From: Mumia sp. zg.B17
GTDB taxonomy: Bacteria > Actinomycetota > Actinomycetes > Propionibacteriales > Nocardioidaceae
Assembly (NCBI RefSeq): GCF_019550915.1
Contig: NZ_JAHWCI010000001.1
Span: 1 to 64,000, forward strand
Reading direction: 5' to 3'
DNA: 64,000 bases
Notes under the pieces: model-generated
The model's input: only the letters and a program-made list of their open reading frames with translations
What the model was told of the DNA's origin: nothing
Databases searched by the model: none
In this document: positions 34,758-43,650 of the stretch, piece after piece
How positions within the stretch are numbered: the stretch's first letter is position 1
Layout: every line of letters starts with the position of its first letter
Position numbers and translations under genes: made by a program

Positions 34758-35557
34758 GGCGTGACCGCGATCTCGGCGAGGAGGTCACCTACCAGGCTGG
34801 AGTCGCCGGTCCAGGTGACCGAGAGGGGATGGAGCGCCTCGCGCCCCGAGACGAGCATCAGGAACGTCTCGGCGGCCATGCTGACCCGCGCCGTCGGCTG
34901 CGGGGACGTGCCGTCGTGGAGCCGTCCCCGTCCGCCGTCGCCGACCTCGACCCAGACCGAGCGCCTCACGCCGCCGGTGAGCTCGACGTCCAGCTCGGTG
35001 CCTGGCTCGGCCTTCAGCCGCTTGGCGAGGACATAGGGCAACGCGGTCAGGAAGCTTCCGACCACGAGGGCGCCGGCGCGGCCGTCGTACCCGCCCGGGG
35101 CGCCGACGGCGCCGCGCAGGTCCTGCTCGTGCACGAACATGTCGACCATCCGGTTGCGCAGCAGCGTCTCGTTGCTCCAGCCGATGCCTCCGGGCGTGAC
35201 CCCCGCGGCGGCCGACGGGTCGTCGGGGAGAGACGCGAGGGCCTTCTTGCGGACCTCGACGGCCTCGCGGAGCTCGTCGACCACCTCGCGGGGCGTGGCG
35301 TCGTCGCGCTCACGCACCCCGGCCTCGGTGTACGCCGACGTGAACTCGCCGCCGTCGACACGTCCCTGCGCGGGGCCACCGCGGCCGGTGCCCGCGAGCT
35401 CCGACTCCAGCGCAGCGAGGTGAGCGACCACGTCACGGACGCGCCAACCCGGGCAGCCGGTCGGCAGCTCCCACGCGTCGTCCACCACGGCGTCGAGGAG
35501 CGCCAGGGTCCGGTCGGCGGACTCGGCCCAGGCGTCGACGTACAGCGAGAGATCCAT
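34754..35557 (-). CDS. Maleylpyruvate isomerase family / mycothiol-dependent DinB-fold protein
   Basis: A 267-residue protein of the TIGR03083 type: an N-terminal DinB-like four-helix bundle with the hallmark PTGCPGWRVRDVVAHLAALE and a second metal-ligand-bearing stretch RMVDMFVHEQDLRGA, and a C-terminal SCP2-like part. Members use mycothiol as cofactor, which fits an actinomycete. TAGGCT lies seven bases upstream of the ATG. It leads a two-gene unit with the SDR. Confidence 0.82.
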   Translation of the reverse strand: MDLSLYVDAWAESADRTLALLDAVVDDAWELPTGCPGWRVRDVVAHLAALESELAGTGRGGPAQGRVDGGEFTSAYTEAGVRERDDATPREVVDELREAVEVRKKALASLPDDPSAAAGVTPGGIGWSNETLLRNRMVDMFVHEQDLRGAVGAPGGYDGRAGALVVGSFLTALPYVLAKRLKAEPGTELDVELTGGVRRSVWVEVGDGGRGRLHDGTSPQPTARVSMAAETFLMLVSGREALHPLSVTWTGDSSLVGDLLAEIAVTP

Positions 35558-35608
35558 GCGCGAAAGCCTAGGGGAGCCGGGACGGTGCTGGACCCGACCT
35601 TCGAGAAA

Positions 35609-36112
35609 TCACCCGCGTCTCGAGCGACGCGACCGCATCTCGGCGTCGAACGTCTCCATCGCCGTCGTCATCTGCTGCTGGTACGCGGGCTCAGCGAGGC
35701 GTGCCGCCATCTCGTCCGGTGTGACGTCCTCGACGTGCGACGCGAGCCACCAGACGTTGCCGAAGGGGTCGCGGATGCGGCCCCCTCGGTTGCCGAAGGC
35801 GTCGTCGGCCAGTGGAGTCACCTCCTGAGCTCCGGCATTCAGCGCCGAGACGAACGTCGCGTCCACGTCCTCGACGTAGAGGCTGAGCAGGGCGATGCAG
35901 TCTGGCCACTCCGGTGCTGCGTCGAACGCCATGACGACACGGTCGCCGATGAGCACCTCGGCGTGCCCGAGCCGTCCGTCGGGGAGCGCGAACCGCCCGC
36001 GTTCGACCGCCCCGAAGGCGGCCACCATGAAGTCGACGAACTCTGAAGCACCTCGCACGGAGACGTAGGGGGTCAGCGTGCCGTAGTCGGGAGGAATGGG
36101 TGATGTCGTCAT
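35609..36112 (-). CDS. VOC-family (PhnB/glyoxalase-like) protein
   Basis: A 167-residue vicinal-oxygen-chelate protein. TLTPYVSVRGASEFVDFMVAAFG opens the first beta-alpha-beta-beta-beta module, and GGRIRDPFGNVWWLASHVEDV is the metal-site-bearing second module. Basic tail RSRRSRRG. PhnB-like members are often described as resistance or isomerase proteins; function unknown here. TAACGT six bases before the ATG (36119-36124) indicates a leaderless mRNA. Confidence 0.85.
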   Translation of the reverse strand: MTTSPIPPDYGTLTPYVSVRGASEFVDFMVAAFGAVERGRFALPDGRLGHAEVLIGDRVVMAFDAAPEWPDCIALLSLYVEDVDATFVSALNAGAQEVTPLADDAFGNRGGRIRDPFGNVWWLASHVEDVTPDEMAARLAEPAYQQQMTTAMETFDAEMRSRRSRRG

Positions 36113-36201
36113 GACCCGACGTTAAGGTCGATTGCGGACATTTCCTGTCCTGATTCTGGCGGGCCCCTCCGCGCTGGGGTCGCCGTGCCTACTCTCGGAG
36201 C

Positions 36202-37971
36202 GTGAACGAGAAGCGTCGCGTCCGTGTCAGGGCGCCCGAGCTGGTGGGTCGCGGCTGGCTGAACACGGGGGGCGCGGACCTCGGGCTCGCCGACCTGCGC
36301 GGACGGTTCGTCGTCCTCGATTTTTGGACCTCAGGCTGCATCAACTGCCTGCACGTCCTGGACGAGATGCGCCCGCTGGAGGAGAAGTACGCCGACGCGC
36401 TGGTGGTCGTGAGCGTGCACTCGCCCAAGTTCGCCCACGAGGCGACCGCCGACGCGCTCGCCGCGGCGGTCCAGCGCAACGGCGTCACCCACCCGGTCCT
36501 CGACGACCCCGACCTGACGACGTGGCAGGCGTACGCCGTGCGCGCCTGGCCGACCCTGGTCGTGGTCGACCCGGAGGGCTACGTCGTCGCCCAGTACGCC
36601 GGGGAGGGCCACGTGCACGCCATCGACGCGCTGCTCGCGACGCTCGTCCCCGAGTACGAGGAGCGAGGCTCGCTCACGCGAGGCCGGTCGCCGTACGTCG
36701 CTCCCGATCCCGAGCCGGGCGACCTCCGCTTTCCCGCGACCGCGATCCGGCTCCCGTCCGGCAACGTCCTCGTCGCGGACGCCGGCAGCGGGAGCGTCGT
36801 CGAGCTCGCGGCGGACGCCGCGACCGTCGTCGGCCGCCACGAGGGGTTCCGCGAGCCGAACGGACTCGTGCTCCTCCCCGAGGGCGTACGGGACACCGTC
36901 GCGTACGACGTGGTCGTCGCCGACACGGTGGCGCACCAGCTCGTCGGACTCCGGCTCGACGACGGTGCGGCGGAGCCGCTCGCGGGTGACGGTCGGCAGT
37001 GGATGCAGGGCGACGGGACCACGTCGCTGTCGTCACCGTGGGACGTGGCCTGGTGGCGCGGCCGGGTCTGGGTCGCGATGGCCGGGATCCATCAGCTCTG
37101 GACCTTCGACCCGGCCACCGGAACCGTCGAGGTGGTCGCCGGCACCACCAACGAAGGACTGGTCGACGGGCCGCTGATCGACGCGTGGTTCGCCCAGCCG
37201 TCGCGCCTCGCCCCCGACGGGGAGGTGCTGTGGCTGGCCGACCCGGAGGCGAGCGCGCTTCGCCGCATCGTCGAGCGCGACGGTGAGCTCGTCGTGGAGA
37301 CGGTCGTGGGGCAAGGCCTCTTCGACTTCGGGTTCGTCGACGGCCCGGCCGACGAGGCGCTCCTCCAGCACCCGCTCGGTCTTGCGGTCCTCCCCGACGG
37401 CTCGGTGGCGATCGCGGACACCTACAACGGCGCCGTGCGCCGCTACGACCCGGCGACCGACGAGGTGAGCACCCTGGCCACCGGCCTCGCCGAGCCGTCC
37501 GGCCTGCTCGTGGACGGTGACACCGTGCTCGTCGTCGAGTCGACGGGGCACCGGCTCACCCGAGTGGCGGTCGGGTCCTCCGCGGCCGCCAGCGGCGCCA
37601 GCCACACGACCGGCCGCCCGACCACCGACGTCCGCGGCGGCGAGGTCGAGCTGGTGGTCGCGTTCACGCCGCCACCGGGGCAGCACCTCGACGAGCGGTA
37701 CGGCCCCGCGACGCGGCTGGTCGTCACGTCGACGCCGCCGGCACTCCTCCGCGAGGGCGAGGGCCGGGAGACCGGACTCGACCGTCGGTTGGTCCTCGAT
37801 CCCGCGGTCGGTGACGGAGTCCTCCACGTGGCCGCCATGGCGGCGTCCTGCGACGACGACGGCGGAGTCGGCGCCGCCTGCTACATCCATCAGCAGGACT
37901 GGGGGGTCCCGGTCCGGGTCACACCAGACGGCGAGGCTCGGATCGTGCTCCCGCTCGGCGGTACGGCCTAG
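36202..37971 (+). CDS. Thioredoxin-fold plus NHL beta-propeller protein
   Basis: A 589-residue NHLRC2-like protein. The N-terminal thioredoxin fold (about 10-150) has redox pair Cys46-x-x-Cys49 in WTSGCINCLHV and the cis-proline region RAWPTLVVVDPEG. A six-bladed NHL propeller follows (about 165-460; VLVADAGSGSVVEL, VAIADTYNGAVRRYDP). A C-terminal beta domain (about 470-585) resembles the DsbD-gamma/Ig-like end of this family. No signal peptide, so it is cytoplasmic. GTG start with TACTCT six bases upstream (36190-36195). Confidence 0.87.
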   Translation: MNEKRRVRVRAPELVGRGWLNTGGADLGLADLRGRFVVLDFWTSGCINCLHVLDEMRPLEEKYADALVVVSVHSPKFAHEATADALAAAVQRNGVTHPVLDDPDLTTWQAYAVRAWPTLVVVDPEGYVVAQYAGEGHVHAIDALLATLVPEYEERGSLTRGRSPYVAPDPEPGDLRFPATAIRLPSGNVLVADAGSGSVVELAADAATVVGRHEGFREPNGLVLLPEGVRDTVAYDVVVADTVAHQLVGLRLDDGAAEPLAGDGRQWMQGDGTTSLSSPWDVAWWRGRVWVAMAGIHQLWTFDPATGTVEVVAGTTNEGLVDGPLIDAWFAQPSRLAPDGEVLWLADPEASALRRIVERDGELVVETVVGQGLFDFGFVDGPADEALLQHPLGLAVLPDGSVAIADTYNGAVRRYDPATDEVSTLATGLAEPSGLLVDGDTVLVVESTGHRLTRVAVGSSAAASGASHTTGRPTTDVRGGEVELVVAFTPPPGQHLDERYGPATRLVVTSTPPALLREGEGRETGLDRRLVLDPAVGDGVLHVAAMAASCDDDGGVGAACYIHQQDWGVPVRVTPDGEARIVLPLGGTA

Positions 37972-37986
37972 CGGACCGGTCGCGGC

Positions 37987-38571
37987 TCAGGGCCGCAGCG
38001 TCCGCCTCCGCGCGAGCCACACCAGGAGCGCCGCGAGCGTCCCGACGACGACGCCGCCGACGCCGAACGCGAGCGCACCGAGGGACAGCGCGACGACGCC
38101 GAGCACCTGCGGCTGCTTGCCCGTGCCCCACGTGGCCGTCGCCAGCCGTGGGTCGGTCGCGTCGCACGACAGCGTGGCCTCCGTGCCGACCCAGCCGGTC
38201 GTCGAGTCTCGTGCCGACAGCGCCACGAGGTGCCACCCACCGACCGCCGCGGACTGGTTGCGCAGCGCGGGAACCTCGATGACGGGCCCGCCTTGGGGGA
38301 TCAGGTCGCACGCGACACCGAGGTCGGCACCCGTGGCTTCCGCGGGGACGTCGGCTCGCACCCACACCGCGAGCCGGTTCTTGGTCACGGTGACGGAGCT
38401 GTCGTCGGGCAGCGCCGTCACGGCTGCGTCGCGGGCGACGCCCACGGCGCCGAGACCGAGGACGAGTGCGCCGGCGACCCCGACGAGGGCGATCACCGCG
38501 CCGACGGCGTACCAGCCTCGAGAGAGCCGCCGCGGGCGTCGTGGCTCGCGCGAGGTGACTGGCTGGACCAT
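37987..38571 (-). CDS. Two-helix membrane protein, unknown
   Basis: A 194-residue protein with one N-terminal helix (about 22-44), an extracytoplasmic domain with a Cys pair (GVACDLI and LSCDATDP), and a second helix (about 160-182) before a basic tail (ARRRTLRP). No family recognised. Start chosen at the ATG with TACGCT exactly six bases upstream (38578-38583); the longer upstream frame is arginine-rich noise. It converges on the NHL gene. Confidence 0.7.
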   Translation of the reverse strand: MVQPVTSREPRRPRRLSRGWYAVGAVIALVGVAGALVLGLGAVGVARDAAVTALPDDSSVTVTKNRLAVWVRADVPAEATGADLGVACDLIPQGGPVIEVPALRNQSAAVGGWHLVALSARDSTTGWVGTEATLSCDATDPRLATATWGTGKQPQVLGVVALSLGALAFGVGGVVVGTLAALLVWLARRRTLRP

Positions 38572-38609
38572 GGCGCGAGCGTATCGGTGCCCTCTCCGGG
38601 CCGGAGGCG

Positions 38610-39413
38610 CTAGGGCGTCAGCGGGATCCAGGTGCCGTGGTCGGCGATGCGCACGACGGCAGCGAGGCCGGCGTCGTCGAACGCGGAGACGATGGCGTCG
38701 CGACCCTCGGTGAAGTGCGCCCACCCGTCGTAGTGGACGGGGATGGTGACCGGGTCGGACAGGATCGCAGCTGCCGCAGCCGTGCGGACGCTGTCGAGAC
38801 TGACCGGGCGCCCCCGGAACTTTCCCGGGACGCGGGCCGCGCCGGCGTGGAGGACCGCCGCGTCGATGCCGGGGACGCGCCGGGCGATCTCGGCGACGGT
38901 CCGGACCGACGCGTTGTCACCGCTGACGTAGACGGTCGGCAGACCGGCTCCGGCGAGGACGAATCCGACGACCTGGCAGTTGACGTTGCCCTCCGCGTCC
39001 CGCTCGCCGTCCTCGGGGCCGTGCACGGCCGGTACGGCGGTGACAGTCAGCTCACCGTCGTAGGGCCGGGGGAACCTCCGTGTCTCCCAGGCGGCGAGGC
39101 CTTGCGCTGGAGAGCCGAGGCGTTCTGCGCCACCGGTCGTGGTGAGCAGCAGCGGAGCCGCCATCGCAAAGGCACGGCCACGGTCGTCGAGGTTGTCGGC
39201 GTGGTCGTCGTGGCTCACCAACACCATGTCGACGTCGGCCAGCTGGCCCTCGGTCACGACCGGGCCCGAGGTCTTCGTGAGGTAGCCGTGCGGTCCCGGG
39301 TCGTCGAAGGTGGGGTCGCTGACGATGCGCAACCCGCCCAGGTCCATCACCAGCGTCGGGCCTCCGACCACCAGCACCTCGCCGTCATGACGGGGCAGGA
39401 GGGACGGCATCAT
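38610..39413 (-). CDS. Metallo-beta-lactamase-fold hydrolase (UlaG-like)
   Basis: A 267-residue MBL-fold enzyme. The metal motif is VSHDDHADNLDD (S-H-D-D-H-x-D), typical of UlaG/RNase-Z-like branches with D in place of the first H. Further ligands lie in AVHGPEDG, YVSGDNAS and IPVHYDGWAHF. The start ATG overlaps the LysR stop (ATGA), so it is translated with the regulator. Likely a phosphodiesterase or lactonase; substrate unknown. Confidence 0.85.
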   Translation of the reverse strand: MMPSLLPRHDGEVLVVGGPTLVMDLGGLRIVSDPTFDDPGPHGYLTKTSGPVVTEGQLADVDMVLVSHDDHADNLDDRGRAFAMAAPLLLTTTGGAERLGSPAQGLAAWETRRFPRPYDGELTVTAVPAVHGPEDGERDAEGNVNCQVVGFVLAGAGLPTVYVSGDNASVRTVAEIARRVPGIDAAVLHAGAARVPGKFRGRPVSLDSVRTAAAAAILSDPVTIPVHYDGWAHFTEGRDAIVSAFDDAGLAAVVRIADHGTWIPLTP

Positions 39414-40315
39414 GACCCGGCCGCGCTCGCCCCGAGCAGCCCTCGGGCGCAGACCTGCAGGCGCTCCATCAACGCGCGGATGACGGGGACGGCCTCCGCG
39501 CCTCTGCGGTGGACCATCCCGACGTGCCGCTCGCCGAACAGTGTGGACCGCCGTACCTCGACATCGGGGTGTCGGAACGCCGAGAGGGCGAGCTGCGGCA
39601 GGACGGTCACTCCGAACCCGTGCGCCACCAGGTTCTGGACCGCGACGTAGTCGTCGCTCTCGTGGAGCAGTCGCGGTTCGAAGCCTGCGCCGTGACAGCA
39701 GGCCACGAGGTGCTGACGGCATCGAGCGCAGCCGGCGACCCAGTCCTGCTCGGCGAGCCACGGGGTGTCGAGCTCGGTGGGCGCGGTCCCGGGCGGGATC
39801 ACGAGGTGGATCGGCTCCACTCCGAGCGGCGCCCAGCTGAGCGAGCCGTCGTCGTCCGGCGGGCCGTCGTAGCCGAAGACCAGGGCTACGTCGGTCTCGC
39901 CGGCAAGCACCGACGCCCACGCCTCGGGCGGCTCGGTCTCGACCAGGGAGACCCCCACACCGGGGTGGTCGGCGCGCAGCGAGCGTACGGCCGGTGGCAC
40001 GAGGGTCGCGACACCCGAGGGGAAGGACGCGAGGCGTACGACCCCGCTGTGCCTCTGCGCCAGCGCACCGAGCTCCTCGCCGGCGAGGTGCAGGGCCCCG
40101 TGCATGACGTCGGCGTGCCCCAGCAGGGAGGCGCCGGCCTCGGTGAGCTGTGTCCCCCGCGCGGTCCGCAGCAGGAGCGGGCCGCCGGCCTCGCGCTCCA
40201 GCTGTCTCAGCTGCTGGCTGACGGCCGACTGCGTGGTGCCGAGCTCGCGGGCCGCGGCACTGAGCGAGCCCGTACGAGCGACGACACGGAACATGAGCAC
40301 ACGTCGTGGGTCCAT
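39410..40315 (-). CDS. LysR-family transcriptional regulator
   Basis: A 301-residue LysR protein. The N-terminal helix-turn-helix runs VLMFRVVARTGSLSAAAREL...TQSAVSQQLRQLE (about 6-45), followed by a periplasmic-binding-protein-like effector domain (about 90-290). Cysteines CARCRQHLVACC (about 198-209) in that domain are unusual and could sense thiols or metal. Divergent from the racemase gene with a T-N11-A site between; its stop overlaps the MBL hydrolase start. Confidence 0.9.
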   Translation of the reverse strand: MDPRRVLMFRVVARTGSLSAAARELGTTQSAVSQQLRQLEREAGGPLLLRTARGTQLTEAGASLLGHADVMHGALHLAGEELGALAQRHSGVVRLASFPSGVATLVPPAVRSLRADHPGVGVSLVETEPPEAWASVLAGETDVALVFGYDGPPDDDGSLSWAPLGVEPIHLVIPPGTAPTELDTPWLAEQDWVAGCARCRQHLVACCHGAGFEPRLLHESDDYVAVQNLVAHGFGVTVLPQLALSAFRHPDVEVRRSTLFGERHVGMVHRRGAEAVPVIRALMERLQVCARGLLGASAAGS

Positions 40316-40324
40316 CTCGACCCA

Positions 40325-40337
40325 TTAGAGGCGCTAA
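40325..40337. promoter_or_regulatory. LysR-type T-N11-A operator candidate
   Basis: TTAGAGGCGCTAA is a T-N11-A box with 4-bp dyad TTAG-N5-CTAA, the standard LysR recognition pattern. It lies 10 bases upstream of the lysR start and 59 bases before the racemase start, where an autoregulatory site is expected. Confidence 0.6.
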
Positions 40338-40396
40338 GAGATGCCCTCGGCAAGTGTGGGCTTCCGGGGACGTCAGGGTCGGAACAGCATGGAGGC

Positions 40397-41107
40397 ATGG
40401 AGACCTTAGGACTGATCGGCGGCATGAGCTGGCACTCGACCGCGACCTACTACCGGATCATCAACGAGATCGTGGCCGCCGCGAGAGGCGGTCACGCCTC
40501 CGCGCGGATCACGCTCGAGTCGCTCGACTTCGAGGAGATCCGCCAGTGCCAGATCCGCGGTGACTGGGCTTCGGCCGCGGCTCTGCTGACCGAGGCAGGG
40601 CAGCGCTGCGTCCGCAGCGGAGCGACCACGGTGGCGATCTGCACGAACCTGATGCACAAGGTCGCCCCCGAGGTCGAAGCCGGCATCGACGTCCCGCTCG
40701 CTCACATCGCGGACGCCGTCGCGGCGGAGGCGGCCCGCAACGGGTGGCGGACGCTCGGCATCCTGGGCACCCGGTGGGTGATGGAGGAGGACTTCTACGC
40801 CGGGCGGCTGGCTCGGCACGGGATCGACTCTGTCATCCCCGACGAGGCTGACCGCGAGATGTCCGACACCATCATCTTCGACGAGCTGACCAAGGGGATC
40901 GTGCAGGTCGCCTCCCGGTCGGCGTACATCGACACCATCCAGCGGTTGGCTGACCAGGGTGCGGATGCGGTCGTGCTCGCCTGCACCGAGATCGGTCTGC
41001 TGATCCAGCCCCACGACGTCCCAGTTCCCCTCGTCGACAGTGTCGAGGTGCACGCACGGGAGCTCGGCCGCCTGGCCTTGGGGACGGTGGCCGCGACTCG
41101 CTGGTGA
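40397..41107 (+). CDS. Aspartate/glutamate racemase family protein
   Basis: A 236-residue cofactor-independent racemase. LGLIGGMSWHSTATYYRIIN is the N-terminal hallmark. The catalytic cysteine pair is CTN in VAICTNLMHK (about residue 79) and CTE in VVLACTEIGLL (about 195). The pairing with a divergent LysR gene suggests regulation by its substrate or product. The GGAGG near the start is too close to the ATG for ideal use. Aspartate, glutamate or hydantoin racemization cannot be told apart by reading. Confidence 0.88.
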   Translation: METLGLIGGMSWHSTATYYRIINEIVAAARGGHASARITLESLDFEEIRQCQIRGDWASAAALLTEAGQRCVRSGATTVAICTNLMHKVAPEVEAGIDVPLAHIADAVAAEAARNGWRTLGILGTRWVMEEDFYAGRLARHGIDSVIPDEADREMSDTIIFDELTKGIVQVASRSAYIDTIQRLADQGADAVVLACTEIGLLIQPHDVPVPLVDSVEVHARELGRLALGTVAATRW

Positions 41108-41157
41108 CGTCCGATATCCGCCAGCCCGGAGTGCTGTGATCCCGGTGTACTAGGGCG

Positions 41158-42012
41158 ATGAACGCGACGAGCAACGACAAGGCCGCCCGCTTCCGCTCAC
41201 TCCATGAAGGGACGCGGCCGCTGGCCCTGACCAACGTCTGGGACGTGGCGAGCGCGGTCGTCGCCGAGGAGGCCGGTGCGCCGGCGGTCGCGACGACCAG
41301 CGCGGGAGTCGCCTGGGCCTTGGGGAGGCCGGACGGCGACCAGCTGGACCGTGCAAGGGGTACGGCCGTCGTGTCCGCGATCGCTGCCGCGGTCGACGTG
41401 CCCGTCACCGTCGACGTCGAGGGCGGCTACGCGGCGTCGGCCGACGGCGTCGGCGAGACCGTGGCTGTGATCCTGGACGCGGGGGCCGTGGGCATCAACA
41501 TCGAGGACGGCGACCGCGGTCCGGAGGAGCTCGTCGCGAGGATCGTCGCGGCGAGACGCGCTGCCGACGCCGCCGGCGTGCCGATGTTCATCAACGCTCG
41601 TACGGACGTCTTCCTCGCAGCGGTCGGCTCCCCCGACGAGCAGCTCGCCGAGGCGCTCGCGCGCGCCGACCGCTACATCGAGGCCGGTGCGGACGGCATC
41701 TTCGTCCCCGGTGCCTCCACCGCTGAGTGCATCGGTGCCCTCACGGCCGCGCTCCCCGTCCCCGTCAACGTCATGGTCGGACCCGGAGCACTCAGCATCG
41801 ACGACCTCGGCCGTCTCGGGGTGGCACGGGTGAGTCTGGGGTCGAGCGTGGCGCAGGCCGCCTACGCCGTGGTCCAGCGCGCGGTCGAGGAGATGGCGTC
41901 GAGCGGCACCTACGGCGCGACCGCGGGCGCGGTCGACTACGGATGGCTCAACGATCTGATCGCGGGGCGTCGAGGGAACCCGATCGTCGGTGGTGGACTC
42001 TCCAGGGTGTGA
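41158..42012 (+). CDS. Isocitrate lyase / PEP mutase superfamily protein
   Basis: A 284-residue enzyme of the PEP-mutase/ICL family. LALTNVWDVASAVVAEEAG is the family opening. VTVDVEGGYAAS and GINIEDGDRGPE carry the Mg2+-binding acidic residues, and FINARTDVFLAA the substrate loop. No catalytic KKCGH of isocitrate lyase, so it is more like oxaloacetate decarboxylase/2-methylisocitrate-lyase-type members. Its stop overlaps the start of an ECF sigma gene (GTGA), an unusual partnership. Confidence 0.85.
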   Translation: MNATSNDKAARFRSLHEGTRPLALTNVWDVASAVVAEEAGAPAVATTSAGVAWALGRPDGDQLDRARGTAVVSAIAAAVDVPVTVDVEGGYAASADGVGETVAVILDAGAVGINIEDGDRGPEELVARIVAARRAADAAGVPMFINARTDVFLAAVGSPDEQLAEALARADRYIEAGADGIFVPGASTAECIGALTAALPVPVNVMVGPGALSIDDLGRLGVARVSLGSSVAQAAYAVVQRAVEEMASSGTYGATAGAVDYGWLNDLIAGRRGNPIVGGGLSRV

Positions 42013-42611
42013 GCAGCCAGGTGGAGGACCGCATCGACCCGCACGCCGATCACGAGGTGTGGGCGCAGCTGCGGTCGGGGAGCGAGCACGCCTTCGCCGA
42101 GCTGTTCACCCGGTACGGCGATGCGGTCTACAACTTCGCGTTCCGCCGGGTGGCGTGCTGGGCGACCGCCGAGGACGTCGCGCAGGCCACGTTCGTCGCC
42201 CTGTGGCGGCGGGCCGCTGACGGACGGGTCGACGAGCTCAGGGGCGAGTCCGCTCGCGGCGTCCTGCTCGCGATGGCGTCGCAGGAGTGCGCCAACGCCT
42301 TGCGTGGGCGTCGGCGGCTGGCGGCGCTGAGGCGCAAGGTGCCGTTGAACGAGATCGACCACGACCACGCCGACGGGGTAGCGGCCGACGTCGACAGCGA
42401 ACGACGGATGCGTGAGATCCGCGCCGTCGTGGGTCGACTGCCCGCCGGCCAGCGGGTCGTCGTGGAGCTGGTGTGGTGGTCGGGCTGCTCGATGCAGGAG
42501 GCCGCCGAGGCGCTCGGGCTGCCTGTCGGCACGGTGAAGTCCCGGCTCGCTCGCGCCCGTGCGCGCCTCGGCGAGCAGTCAGTCATCCTGCAACGTGAGG
42601 AGCGGTCATGA
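42009..42611 (+). CDS. ECF-type RNA polymerase sigma factor
   Basis: A 200-residue group-4 sigma factor. Region 2 is AFAELFTRYGDAVYNFAFRR...AEDVAQATFVALW (about 25-70). Region 4 is LPAGQRVVVELVWWSGCSMQEAAEALGLPVGTVKSRLARAR (about 140-185). The GTG start overlaps the PEP-mutase gene, and the stop overlaps the following membrane protein (ATGA), so all three are translated together. The downstream gene is the probable membrane partner. Confidence 0.9.
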   Translation: MSSQVEDRIDPHADHEVWAQLRSGSEHAFAELFTRYGDAVYNFAFRRVACWATAEDVAQATFVALWRRAADGRVDELRGESARGVLLAMASQECANALRGRRRLAALRRKVPLNEIDHDHADGVAADVDSERRMREIRAVVGRLPAGQRVVVELVWWSGCSMQEAAEALGLPVGTVKSRLARARARLGEQSVILQREERS

Positions 42612-43567
42612 GGATCGAGCTTCCGACCGAGCGAGTGCTCACCGACAAGGACGAGCGCGCCGCGCAGATCGTCGCGACGGCATCCCGGGGCCGCCGCCCG
42701 ATCACACGTGGCTGGGCGGGCCCGGCCGTGGCGTCCGTGGCGGCGGCGGCGGTCATCGGCCTGAGCCTGGCCTTCGCCGGCGACGACCCTGCGACCTCGC
42801 CGCCCGCCGTCCCGGAGTCCGAGGTCGCGGCGTCGCCGACGGCGCGACCGGAGCCCGCCCAGCCTGATGTCGAGCTGTGGCTGCGTGACCTCCCGCGCGA
42901 GGAGGCAGCCGCTCTCGCCACCGACTGCGCGAAGGGGATGGGGAGCAGACGCTCGGTGTTCGAGCCGGAGGAGGTGCTGTCCGCCCACGTTCAACGTGGA
43001 ATGACCGGCCTCGGCCGGACGGCGGTCGTCGTCGCCGAGGACTCCGCGACGGGGCAGCGCATCGGGTGCGAGATCCCGCTGCGCTACCGGGGCACCACCG
43101 TCGGGATGGATTCCGCGCTGATGCGTGGGCCGGGGAGCAAGTCGACCAGGAACGCCAACGACACGACGCATCCTGCGGTCCCGGTCGACGGTCCGGGCGG
43201 CTACGCCCTCGGGTACGCCGGGGACACCTACCAGGTCGACGAGCGGGTGGCGTCCATGCGCCGGCGCTTCGTCGTCGACGGGCAGGCCGGTCCGTGGCAC
43301 GTGGCTCGGGCTGTCGACGGCTACGTCTTCCTCCAGGCGCGGATTGCGAAGCGTGATCTCGTCGGGGTGCGCGCGTTGACCCTCGAGACGCAGGTGCTCG
43401 ACGACGACGGCAACCTGCTGGACGCGCCGGGAGACCAGGAGAACGGTGGCGGGATCAGCAAGAGCCCGGGCACCACTCGTACGGACGACCGCAGCTCGGA
43501 TCTGTGCGAGCTGGTCCGACCCAAGGACGTGATCAGCTCGCGCACCTGCTCAGGTCCGTCGTCCTGA
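42608..43567 (+). CDS. Membrane-anchored protein in the sigma-factor operon (possible anti-sigma)
   Basis: A 319-residue protein with a short cytoplasmic N-terminus (about 36 residues), one membrane helix (about 38-58, GPAVASVAAAAVIGLSLAFAG) and a large extracytoplasmic domain with four cysteines (ATDCAKG, RIGCEIP, SDLCELV, RTCSG). The position after an ECF sigma and the topology suggest an anti-sigma role, but the usual zinc-binding HxxxCxxC motif is missing, so this is inference only. ATGA overlap with the sigma gene. Followed by a strong terminator. Confidence 0.72.
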   Translation: MRIELPTERVLTDKDERAAQIVATASRGRRPITRGWAGPAVASVAAAAVIGLSLAFAGDDPATSPPAVPESEVAASPTARPEPAQPDVELWLRDLPREEAAALATDCAKGMGSRRSVFEPEEVLSAHVQRGMTGLGRTAVVVAEDSATGQRIGCEIPLRYRGTTVGMDSALMRGPGSKSTRNANDTTHPAVPVDGPGGYALGYAGDTYQVDERVASMRRRFVVDGQAGPWHVARAVDGYVFLQARIAKRDLVGVRALTLETQVLDDDGNLLDAPGDQENGGGISKSPGTTRTDDRSSDLCELVRPKDVISSRTCSGPSS

Positions 43568-43578
43568 GACGAGGACCC

Positions 43579-43632
43579 GACAGAAGGACCCGACGTCCCG
43601 CCGTCTCCGGCGGACAGTCGGGTCCTTCTGTC
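43579..43632. terminator. Bidirectional terminator with nested hairpin
   Basis: GACAGAAGGACCCGA (43579-43593) pairs perfectly over 15 bp with TCGGGTCCTTCTGTC (43618-43632). Inside the loop CCGCC (43598-43602) and GGCGG (43609-43613) form a second stem. It lies between the convergent sigma operon and the acyl-CoA dehydrogenase. Confidence 0.85.
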
Positions 43633-43650
43633 GAGATGTGCGTCAGGTCG

